A stretch of DNA of 64,000 nt from the NCBI GenBank assembly GCA_946807835.1, contig OX327696.1, forward strand, positions 4,786,501-4,850,500, in the 5' to 3' direction. Position numbers and translations under genes: made by a program. This stretch comes from Ailanthus altissimus. Taxonomy: Eukaryota; Streptophyta; Magnoliopsida; Sapindales; Simaroubaceae. The notes beneath the pieces were generated by a model. It saw only the letters and a program-made list of their open reading frames with translations, searched no databases and was not told the origin of the DNA. Below are positions 23,206-34,177 of the stretch, in pieces (the first letter of the stretch is position 1; every line of letters begins with the position of its first letter).

Positions 23206-23294
23206 AGAATGTGAATCATCTGCTTCTTTCTTGGTAAGGGCATAGACTCTTACTTGAGCTTTTTAATCTTTCTTAAATCCTCCCTGATCATTCT

Positions 23295-24216
23295 TCATCT
23301 CCGAACAATTCTGAATAAAATGACCAGTCTTTCCGCATTTAAAACAAGCTCCGCTCTTCCTGAAACACACCCCTCCATGTTGTTTCCCACATGTATCGCA
23401 TAATGGGAAATCCTTCTTTTCAATGTCATCATTCCTTTGCCTCTTCTTTCCTTTCTACCTATCAAGCTTTTTCTGATTATTTTTAACCCAAGGTCTCTTT
23501 TCTGATCGATGCTGACCCACATGTTTGGACTCAGATGGAGTTGCTCATTCTTCATCCTTTGCTAATATTTCAGCCCTCTGTAGTACTGCACTATATGTCT
23601 GTAAATCAAAGACAGAAAGTAACCTTCTCACTTCTGGTTTAAGACCTATCTGAAACCATTTGGCCTTATGTGCTTCTGTATCGACTAAGTGGGGAGCAAA
23701 CCAGGACAACTCCTTAAACTTTCTCTCATATTCTGTTACTGACATTTTACCCTGAGTAAGGTGGATGAATTCTGCTTCTTTCTCATCTCTTAGGGACTGG
23801 GGAAAGTATTTTTCATTAAATACTTCCTTGAATCTTTCCCATGTTATCTGGTTCTTATCAACATTCAGTGTCCGCATGGTTATCTCCCACCAATGACTGG
23901 CTATCTCTTTGAGCATGTAAGTGGCACAACTTACTTTATGTGAATCTGAACAATCGAGGAGGCTGAATATCTTTTCTAACTCACAGATCCACTCCTCAGC
24001 AACCAACGGGTCTTTTGAGCCTTCAAATGATGGTGGTTGCAGTTTTCTGAATTGCTCAATAACATGAAATTTATCATCATGGTCTATTTTGGGTCGTTGT
24101 TGTTGAAGCACATTAGTCACTGCTTGAACAATATTTTGGATGGTAGCAGGGTTTTCTCCTGAAGTACTCTCATTCACAGTATCAGCACTTCTAGTAATTC
24201 TTGGATTACGCCCCAT
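23295..24216 (-). pseudogene. gypsy gag with zinc knuckle
   Basis: It starts at the ATG at 24216-24214 (MGRNPRITRSADT). An ATG upstream at 24282 is in frame but has atypical sequence. The Retrotrans_gag core is clear: PPSFEGSKDPLVAEEWICELE, SHWWEITMRTLN, FNEKYFPQSLRDEKEAEF and MSVTEYERKFKELS. The nucleocapsid CCHC knuckle (C-F-K-C ... GHF ... C) lies at 23346-23305 in a shifted frame, so there is a frameshift between the gag core and the knuckle. Confidence 0.88.
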
Positions 24217-24353
24217 CTTTTCAAAATCATAAAAATAAGTAAGTAAGATATCAAATAAATCAATATATATAAATAAGCACAAATATAGTCTTAAGGATTT
24301 GGCATTAGCTGGGTTCCCTTAACTAGACACATAAAGTCTACAGAATCCTATAA

Positions 24354-24369
24354 CTTGGCTCTGATACCA
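24354..24369 (-). other. Primer-binding site (initiator tRNA-Met)
   Basis: On the minus strand TGGTATCAGAGCCAAG, an exact match to the usual tRNA-iMet complement TGGTATCAGAGC, eight bases inside the 5' LTR. Confidence 0.92.
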
Positions 24370-24377
24370 CTAAAAGC

Positions 24378-27300
24378 TGTCACGCCCTAGACCCAAAAGA
24401 TCCGACACATGACATCACTTACATTCATTCAAAAATGTGCACTCATAAATAGTATTACACAAAATTTCAAACTTTAATTCAACATAGGAATCCTTAGCAA
24501 GTTGCTAGTAAGTTCAACACTAAAAATCAACTCATAATCTAACATATACACATAATCTTCTATTAAACATATTTAAACATTCATTTAAATTTCTTTCAGA
24601 ATTATAACAATTGAATTATGACTGGGACAATTATTAAACTGGAGATACGCAGAGTTTTCTTAGAGATTAACACTCTACTACGTCACTAGTAGCAACTTTG
24701 TTAACGGAAGCCCAGAATATATTCATTGCAAATTCTTACTTAACATTATTCAATAACCACACTTTATGAAACTTAAACCAAATCCAATCCACACATAATA
24801 AAATAATACATAAGTATTTATTCAATAGGGACAAATCAAATATCATATCCTACGTGTCCCCAAATGAAACACTCAGCAACCTAGCAACTTAGGGAACCCA
24901 AAAAACAGCAGAAGCCTTGCCAAATCTGCTAAGCACACACGTACCTTATTTACTTGAAATCACCATAAACTATAATAAGTATAAAACTCAGTAAGCATAC
25001 TAGTTTTTCATATATCAAATACAAATACATATACGTACACAATGCATATGTATAATATGTTGTGATCAATCAAAATCATAATCTTATCAAATCACATGTC
25101 ATGTAAGCGCTTATACATTCTTTCAAAATATATAATAGGAATACCATTACTCAACTACTACTTAGGAGGACTTACATATCACATATCACATAATGAGTCA
25201 AATGTCACTCGTAGGTGACATATCGTATGAGAGGAATAGTACAAGTGAGGTCTTTAAATTACACTTCAAAAGCTTTCTTTGTTAAACATATCTTATTTTG
25301 AAAGCTCACTTTCAAAAGCACATGTATGTCCATGCTCAATGTCAGTGCTCACATTCATAAACATATATTCACATTTCATATCAAAATATACTTTAACATA
25401 ACATAAATATATTCTTAACCCCATTTACAAAATCATACAAAACAATTACTATGTTTATTGTGATTTTAGTAAAAAGTCTAGTATACTTACCTCTTAGCAC
25501 TTACAGCTACAAGGCTTAAATCTCCTTAACCTATCAACGGAGATTAATCCTTTCATAAGCCTCACAATTCACACAAAATACTTTAAATAGCTTACAAAAT
25601 TATACACAATGCATTTATCACATCAAATTGGTCTAAATATTTGGTTTCCTAAAACCTGTCATTCTGACCACTTACACTTAACAAAATTTTCTAATACATC
25701 AAATGATGTCCAATTACTCCAAAATCAAAATATATCATTCTTAACTCATATATCCTTCTTATATATGAATATTATATCAAAATTCCTACACAATCCATTC
25801 CATACACACCATCGAATCCAAACTACTAACTTGACAGGATCAAGATACTTATTGAACAGTATTCAATCTCCTAATTTTATAAAATCATATACTAACTTAA
25901 ACATTATAAAACTATCACAAAAATACTCTTGACAGATATCTCAATCCATGATAAATATTTTATTTCAAAATAACTGTCAAAAGTATTTTAAAACTATTTT
26001 ATTTTATAGCTCTAAAAATATGTTAATCAAATACTGTAATGAGTTGATACACTTTAGAAAATCATAACACTTCAACCACATTAATCTAAATTCTCAATTC
26101 CAAGTATATCATATTAGACATATATGTTGGGTTATTTGGGTTGGGCGAATAAAACTAGGGTGCTTGCATGTGGGTTGTATTCATCATACAAACAATATAC
26201 ATATCTCATACATACATGTGCACAGCGGAAGATTAAATATAATGAACACAGAAAATAACATTTGATTAAACTGAAATTCGAAATTGAGAAATATCACCAA
26301 TGAAGCCTTTGGATTAATTTTCTTTGAAGTCCACCATGAAATGAATCTTTGATCAATTCTAGCAATCAACAAGGGTGGGTTTGATTGTCTAGAATGACAG
26401 CATCTTAATTCAGCATATATGTTTAACTCTTAAACATTTTTCAAAGTTAAACAATTTAACTTAATCAAATTTGTTTTTCCTTTTATTCAACTCTTGAATA
26501 AATAAAACAAATCTTGTTTTTAGTTATTACATTTGGTAACCATTTATCTAGTTTGTTTTGTTGTTCTAACACTTAAAACACAAAACAAACAATTTCAATT
26601 TCTCAAATTGAATTGGCTCCCAAAATGCAAAACCTAAAATCTAAAACCAATTTCAAAAAATTTTTTGATTTTCAATTTCATTTCACTTTATATACTAATG
26701 CATAAATTCCAAACTAATTTGAATTTCATTTGCATTTCATTTGACTTAACCTAACCTTAGTTAACATTTAACCATAGTTAGATTATTTTAACTTAACCTT
26801 TAAGTTAATAAATATTTAATTAATTTAACCATAGTTAACTAACTTAACCGTGGTTAGGTTAACCTTTACTTAACCATTAAGTAAAGTTAACTAACTTAAC
26901 CTTATGGTTAACCTTTAACCCTAGTTAAGTTAAATCATTTATTTAACAATTAAACAAATAAATATTTATTTTAATTATTTAACAATTAAATAATTATAAA
27001 GTAAAATTACTATTATATCCTTACTCGGTTACCAAGTTAACCTAAAGTGGGTCCCACCATTTAACCACATACTTTAGTTAACGTAACCTTAGTAATTGCT
27101 GAATTATACTGTATTGAACAATTCAATACGGTACACTGCCCAAGTGCTCAAAGAGTACATTTCATATTGGGACTCTCTAGGTCTATACCCGATTTGTCAA
27201 ATGAAACTATTCCATTAATCCGTAATCGATGCCCCACGCACACGTTACGAATATTACAAATCAGCGTGTCAGACCATACAAGTTGAGGTCATAACGTATA

Positions 27301-29161
27301 CGTATAATCCTTCCATCATTTATACCCTGGATGTGCGGGGATATAGATAAGCACCGTCAAATCCCCATTTGCTCATCCATAATCTTATCTCTAGATTCGT
27401 ATCTCGATAAACAATATACGCAAACATTTTTGCTATATTGTTTAACCCTGTGGAAAACTCTTTTCTCGGGTTTATGCTTGTGGCCACAAGACTTTATGAA
27501 ATACAATCTCGGAGCATCGGATATACAACTTACCTACGTAAGCTGATGGATCCCGTATCTACGCACACTGGACTCCATGAGCATCGGACCATACCCAGCG
27601 ACACATAGCGGTCAGACCATGAAAGGTCTCTGACATATGTGGAACCAAAGTATGATGGATCACTCACAAGACCACCGTGGCGCCCAGGTCAAAGGACCAC
27701 GATTACTACTCAACTCGAGAGGACCTTCCTTTGACGGTTTCATAGGATATCTATTGGGGTCCTCATAAGTCTGTTCAGTATCCAGTCCTGACTGGATACC
27801 CGCATGTCTATACAAGCTCTAAGCTCATGGTCAGCTAAGAACAACCATCTGAACTAGTCAGATATAGACATACACTAATCTATATATTGTGAATTCACCG
27901 ATAGACCCACATTGATGATCATAGATCAGGAACATTATATTTGAGACATACTTACATAATGATATTTCTTAGCTCCTATTGCAACTCTTTGCAACTATAT
28001 CATTACAAGTATACTCTCAGGTCTTTGTCCCATTATAGACAAAGTTCTAACTCTTTAGACCTCGCTGACTCTTATAAATTGATAACTATTAACAGTGCTA
28101 ACTTTTAGCATTTATAACTCTCAGCTTTGCTAACTATTAGTTCTGATCTAAACTCCTTTAGATCAGATCTGAACTCTTTCAGATCAAACAATGTCTCTAA
28201 TGTTACAAGCATTATACCATATTAATATGATATTAATAATCTTTATTCGAAATGTTTATTGTATAAATATTAACAATTAATATTCATACAATATTAGAAT
28301 GGCACGTGAGCACCAGCTCCAACAATATAAGCTTATCATATTCCACAAATTTGTAATTTTTTAAGATCATTCAGCGGGACAAAAATTGTTTGCCACTGTA
28401 TCATACTGTTCACACAGGAAATTTCTAGAATTTCAGGGTTATTTTGGTAAATTCACAAAAAAATTCCATTTCTGGAATTGTGAATCGATTCAAAGTCTCA
28501 GATGATCTTAAATATGTCTAATTTCATATACTCAAAATTAAAAACCAGAATCAAATCACAACAATTTATAAAATTACTGTATCAAGAGACTATCAATCAG
28601 AAATTCCATAATTCATTATGATTTATCAAGCTATCTCATAGATCATCATCAATTCTCACAAGATCTTACGAAATACACATTAAATCCTTAATTATACATA
28701 TTTCCAGAAATCAAAACTTAAAGGAATTAACTTAATTAATACCAATAAATTGAGAAATAGGTGTGATATACCTCTTAAAATCCAAATTTCCAATTTCTTC
28801 TTCTTTTTCTTCTTCTTCTTCTCTTTCTCTCCTCTCTATTTCTCTCTTTTCTCTCTCTAAAGGGATAGCTCGACCCAAAAATGAGCAAATTAGGGTTTTA
28901 AAAGTGTATTTTTATACTAAGAGGTAAATTTTTAGTATTTACAAATTTACCCCAAAAACTTTCAAAGTATTACAATTTGGTCCCTAAAATAAATCTAAAG
29001 TCTTACAAATAAATCCAATACTAATAGTATGTCCTTAACTTATAAAAACACTACTAATAACAATATAAAAATTAAGGATCACCCACATACAAATAAAATA
29101 TTTATATTTATATATATATATAAATACATATTCTTACCGGTTGTAGATACTGGTTATTACA
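24378..29161 (-). repeat. 5' LTR of the gypsy element, with nested solo LTR
   Basis: The LTR reads TGTCACGCCC at 24378 and ends TTATTACA at 29161 (plus strand). It is interrupted at 26125-28324. Its own length without insert and target duplication is about 2.58 kb, with no coding frame of note. Confidence 0.85.
26125..28324 (-). mobile_element. Solo LTR, family A copy 2
   Basis: The 2200-bp inverted copy of 10752-12957, with TGTTGG and CCAACA ends and the perfect target duplication ATATA at 26120-26124 and 28325-28329. It is inserted in the gypsy 5' LTR and so is younger than that element. Divergence from copy 1 is low by eye (scattered single-base changes). Confidence 0.9.
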
Positions 29162-32071
29162 GTTTAGATATCAAAGTATGTCAAATTCATTGGGTACAAA
29201 TGGTGTTTTGTAAGAAAATGTAAGGAGAAAAATAAAATTGGGGGATATAAGGTCAAACTTGTTGCTTAAGACTTCTTAGAAAGACTTAATATTAATTTTA
29301 AGGAGAAATATCTTGAAATGGGTGTCATTATGTTTCGATTCTTGATCAGTTTAGTTGTATCAGAAAAATTTGACATGCATCTTATAAATATGGTGATAAC
29401 TTACTTAAATGGATTATGTGATACTGATACTTATGTAAAAGTCATTGAAGGATTCAAAATGTATGGAGTATTTCAATCAGCACATCATAATTTATATTGT
29501 ATAAAGTTACAAAAATTCCTATATAGGTTGAAGCAATATGGACGCATGTGGTATAATCTGATACAATCCATGTCAAGATATTGATAAAGTTGTGGATCAA
29601 GAAGGACTCCAAAATCGTTAAGAAACAGATTTGTATGAAACCGCGACCCGTTGCTTATATTGAAGCAAGAACCTTGGTATAATAAAAACGCCACAATCAA
29701 TTATGGAATGATTGATTGATAAGTCGAAGTAGAATGCCACAAATTATTTCGATAAGTTCAAAGAGTTCTAAAAGAACCAAAGAGAATTTTTTAAATCAAA
29801 TTGCTGAATTTTGTCTTATCATCTCTTATGTATTTATAGTGAATATTTGGGATGTTAGCATTTATTACAATATTGAATGATAACTTCTAAACTAGTAACT
29901 ACCAACTACTACCAACATGGCTTTAAATAAGTTTTTTTTCAAACTTTGCAACTACAACAATAAATGCAGTTGCAGACTTTAACTAACTACCAACCACCAA
30001 CAATTAAGGCTTTATTTTAAATATTATAACTACTATCATAAATATTTATTGTAGGCTCCCACAAGCTTCTAACCATTTGAGTTGCTCAAATGAGCTGCTA
30101 TTTCTATCATTCCCTAACACTTGATGAGTCAAACTTGGGTAATCACCAATTTAAAAAACTCCTATAATTCTATCCACTTTGTGATTGAGAAATTTCTTCT
30201 AGATTATTCCAAAGCTTGAATCATGGAAATCCAACTTTGTGGAATACGTGGAATATCTTCTTTGCACCCGCATAAATTTACCTCTTCCCAAATGTTTTGA
30301 ATCAGTCCATTGAGAGTTTACTTGAACCTTTTAGCTCGAGCCCTTATAACCGGACCAACTGAAACTTGAATAGGTTCTCGATTCCATTTGTTAGTCGTGC
30401 CCTCATCATAATCACCCCAGTAAGTACTTGATAAAAGAATTATGTATTAATGATTATATTTATCCTTGTATATTTATCAAGAAGTTAGAATCTGACGTTG
30501 TCATCATAACAGTTTATGTTATGATGGGCGTCATTATGTTTCGATTCTTGATCAGTTTAGTTGTGTCAGAAAAATTTGACATACGTCTTATAAATGTGGT
30601 GATAACTTACTTAAATGAATCACTTAATACTGATATTTATGTAAAAATCCTTGAAGGATTCAAAATGTATGAAGTATTTCAATCAACACATCATAATTTA
30701 TATTGTATAAAGTTATCAAAATTCCTATATAAGTTAAAGTAATATTGACGCATATAGTATAATCACCTCAGTAAATACTTGATGAAATAATTATGTATTA
30801 ATGATTATATTTATCATTGTATATTTATCAAGAAATTAGAATCTGGCTTTGTCATCATAACAATTTATGTTGATAACAGGAATATAATTAAAACTCCTAA
30901 AGAGTTTTGAAAAATTACTGATTATTTAAAAGTGAATTTGAGATTAAAGATTTGAAAAAAAACTTAATACTGTTTTGGGCTACTAATCGAGCACAGTTTA
31001 AATGGAATATTTATCCATTAAACAGCTTATATTGAGAAAAATTTGAAGCATTTTAATAACTTTTCTGTTACATACCTTATGGTCATTTAGTTTCTTGATC
31101 CTAAAAAGGATCCATTTCATTCGAAAGAGGGAGACGAATAGGTTTTTGGCTTAGAAGTACCTTTTTTGAGTGTTATTAGTGATTTATTGTATTTAGCATA
31201 ATGTATTAGACCAGATATAACATTTTTAATAAATTTATTGGCAAGATTCAATCCTAATTTTAACTAGAAGACACTAGAATGGTGTTAAACATATTTTTTA
31301 CTATTTTCATGGGACAATGAATTTGGCATAGATTTTGTTGATTGTGCTGATGTAGGTTATTTATCTAATCCTCGTAAAGCCCATTCATAGACATGATATA
31401 TTTTTACTTATAATGGCACAACAGTCTCTTGAAAAATCCATAAAGCATACTATTGTTGCCACCTCCTCGAATCATGCAAAAATTCTTGCATTATATGAGT
31501 AAGCAGAGAATGTATATGGTTATAATGAGTCATTTATCATGTTTAAAAAATATATGAATTGTCTTCTATTATAGATGCTTCAATAATTATATAAAGATAA
31601 TATTATTTGCATTGCTTAAGTAAGAGAAAGATACATTGAAAGGAACAAAACCAAACATATGTCATTGAAGTTCTTGTATACTCATAAGCTCTAAGAGAAT
31701 AAGAAAATTGATGTTATACAAATACACTAAACTAATAACTTTCCAAATTTATTCATCAAAACTTTATCAAAATGCACATGTGAAAAGATAATATATGGCA
31801 GTAGTATACGTCATCTCAATGAACTATCAAATTGATACATATAATTCGAAAAGGGAGTTTTAGTGCAAGAGAAGCATAATCTATCAAAGAAAGAACTTCT
31901 ACAATTATAATGTATCTTATGCATTGTACTCTTTTTTCTTTTAAATAAGTTTTATCTTATTAAATTTTAGTAGCAAAATTTTTTAAAGTTACATGTCCAA
32001 TGTTACTTTATGATTAATAAAAATTGTATTACTTTTACTTTAATTTTTCTCCCACTAAATTTTTCTTTACT
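29162..32071 (+). pseudogene. Decayed Ty1-copia reverse transcriptase/RNase H
   Basis: Plus-strand copia pol relic directly right of the gypsy LTR. The RT core is readable at 29318-29558 (MFRFLISLVVSEKFDMHL, LYCIKLQKFLYRLKQ) and again at 30522-30740 (the same words with changes). The downstream RT and RNase H parts follow to about 31560 with many stops (for example the RPDI motif near 31210 and the SSNHAKILAL words near 31465). The RT segment is tandemly duplicated and copy 1 is split by an LTR. LTRs of this element were not found. It ends at about the non-LTR insertion. Confidence 0.78.
29559..30408 (-). mobile_element. 850-bp solo LTR-like insertion in copia relic
   Basis: It begins TGATAC and ends CTCATCA, with a perfect 5-bp duplication TAATC (29554-29558 and 30409-30413), and splits one copy of the duplicated copia RT. 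On the minus strand it has a TATA-like CTATAAATAC near 29838 at the place expected for an LTR promoter. The first 100 bp of the minus strand encode words (GPVIRARAKRF) reminiscent of the end of a gypsy polyprotein, which can overlap an LTR. Family uncertain. Confidence 0.7.
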
Positions 32072-32088
32072 AAAAGTTAAATGTAATT

Positions 32089-33338
32089 TTGTTTTTGAGA
32101 AAAGATATCGTATCATTACATATCATCAAGACATTACAATAAAGACTTTTGATGCATAAGATCAAAGGATTACAGGATAAAAATAGAATACATCTTAAGA
32201 CCATATGAGAACTTTTCCATAGAAGAGTACAAACCATACCCGTACTGATACGGATAATCCAACAGAACTTACTGACCTTTCCGAAGAAAGGGAAAACAGA
32301 TCTCGCAAGCGAGAGAAATACAAATCCCTATAAAGGGAGAAATTATTAAACCGATTCAACTAAACTCAACCACAAACACCCAATTATTAGATAAAGTCGG
32401 CAATGAAAACCAAGCAGGCAGAACAGTTTTTCGGTGATACCACAGTGAGCAAACGGACGGAGAAGAACCATCGGAGAAAGATCGAAAACACTGACCAGAG
32501 GGGCCTCAACTGGCCAAGGGGTCATTACCCGTTGGTCGGGTTGGAGAAGATCCAGAAGGGTGTCATTGCCGACGGTGGGGGCGGGGCTGAGAGTGAACCA
32601 GGGAAATGAAAGGGACAGCAATCGAAAAATGTTCGGCAAAGGTTCGGTGAAAGCTGACCGAAAAAACAGCCAAGGGAGCAAAAGCCGAAAGAGGCACTGT
32701 TGGTGTCACCCAGGACCAGTGGGACACCGTGAAGATCCACCTGGACAGAAAGCGACCGATGAGAATGGGTCCGTTGAGCCTCCGCCGGTTGGTATAGCAC
32801 AACGTCAAAACAGCACAGCCTTTCGAAACACGGCCCTACAGCAGAGCCTACTAGAGAGATGAAGAGCACCAGAGCACAGTCCGAACGCCAGCAGATCATT
32901 AACGAAGAAGGCAATCTTCATCGGCGAGTAACAGCCATGCCGATGAAGCTGAGTCGGTGAAGCTTACTGGTCAGGCAGCAAAGTCTGTCGAACTTGGCCT
33001 TGCAGCAAGGCACCGCAGCAGTAAAGCTTCAATCGGTCACCGGAGCCAGATGGAGCCAAACTGGAGAGATGAAAAGTTGGTAAAATCAAAGAAAAAAATT
33101 AAAAAAAGAATGGCTAGAGCAAGTAAAGAGATAAGGCTGACAGGATGATTGGATGGATGATTGTGTCTACTGAAGAGGAGGCCTAAGCCCCCTCTCCAAT
33201 GGATATTTGTTGCTGGAATGACAACTGCGAACTTTTAGATTTGAGAGAGTTTACGCCTTAGGGTTTTTTGTGTTTAGTTGGCATATCATCTTTTTGCTTA
33301 AAACTCAACTTTGATAATGCCAAATAAATGCTTGTCTA
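32089..33338 (-). mobile_element. Non-LTR retroposon with 17-bp target duplication
   Basis: The 1250-bp insert is flanked by the exact 17-mer AAAAGTTAAATGTAATT (32072-32088 and 33339-33355), a length typical of target-primed reverse transcription. On the minus strand it ends in an A-rich tail (CTCAAAAACAAAA) at the left boundary. The interior (32400-33150) is GC-rich compared with its flanks and has several overlapping open frames on both strands up to 129 codons, none with a recognised domain. A 5'- or internally deleted LINE, or a retroposed transcript, would fit. Confidence 0.7.
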
Positions 33339-33355
33339 AAAAGTTAAATGTAATT

Positions 33356-33900
33356 ATTTATAGAGTGTTAAGAATTCAATGACATCCCTACCACTTAGGT
33401 AAATGTATTTCTATAACACGTTTATTTGGTGTGTATTAATTGTATCTAGAAAGAGTTGATTGAGAGGAGTGCTTTTATTTTATAATTACATGAACTCTTT
33501 TTTTGCATTTCATTGACATACATTTTTTCAGTGAATTTAAAACATTAAATAATAAAAAAATAAATATTTTAAATTTAATTACTAAAAATTTTACAAAGCC
33601 TTTAAGAAAAAAAAAATTAAACCCCTAATAATTTTTAAAATATGGGCATGAATTTTTAATAATTTTGTCGATCTTTTTATTAAATAATAATTTTTATTAA
33701 TTTTAATTAAAAGAATTTGAATTCTTAAGATTTTAAATATATTAAAAAATTATTATCAAAATATAAAAATTATTACTTAATATTAATATTAATAAAATTT
33801 TTAAATCATTAAAATTTGTACGTACTTTTTAAATTGTTTTTTTAAATTAAATTTTATTTTTGTTTTTTTTTAATGTAGTTGGTGGACGTTGAACAACTCG
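33356..33900. other. AT-rich spacer upstream of the hydrolase gene
   Basis: No features seen; very AT-rich to about 33870, where composition changes sharply into the hydrolase promoter. Confidence 0.6.
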
Positions 33901-33951
33901 ACAATGGACATACGTGGAGTGTGGAGGCGCGAGCACCCCGCGTGTGCGTAT

Positions 33952-33959
33952 CACGTGGC
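33952..33959 (+). promoter_or_regulatory. G-box/ABRE-like element
   Basis: CACGTGGC, a G-box with the ABRE core, lies about 220 bp before the hydrolase start codon in a short GC-rich segment. Another ACGT core (TACGTGGA) is at about 33911. Such sites bind bZIP and bHLH factors; function here is inferred. Confidence 0.45.
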
Positions 33960-34177
33960 AAAAAGCATTAAATAGGCCCCCACGCGTCTCCGTCCACAAG
34001 ACAACCGCTTGAAAACTAGGCGAGAGGGTGACCGCTTTTGTCCTCTAATTGTTCTGAGACACCGCGAATCCTCGGTGTCTCCGCTCTTTTTTTTTTTTTT
34101 TTTTCTTGTATTAACACAAGGATCCATAACTCTCTGCTGCTTCTTCTCCTACGCTACGCTGTCGTTTTATCAAAATA

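Larger units (their letters stand above)
19279..29161 (-). mobile_element. Ty3-gypsy chromovirus (Tekay/Del-like), decayed, with nested LTR
   Basis: Minus-strand order: 5' LTR (29161-24378), primer-binding site, gag, protease, reverse transcriptase, RNase H, integrase, chromodomain-like tail, polypurine tract, truncated 3' LTR (19775-19279). The order RT-RNase H-integrase defines Ty3-gypsy. The C-terminal VKVL...VEEATWE words are typical of plant chromovirus tails. The polyprotein is broken by several stops and shifts. The 5' LTR contains an inserted family A solo LTR. The outer part of the 3' LTR is missing, so no target duplication can be read. Net length without the nested insertion is about 7.7 kb. 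Confidence 0.88.

Noticed and set aside
32346..33148. Several overlapping frames up to 129 codons on both strands
   Set aside because: They lie inside a retroposon, overlap each other in several frames and show no recognised domain; GC-rich composition lowers stop frequency.
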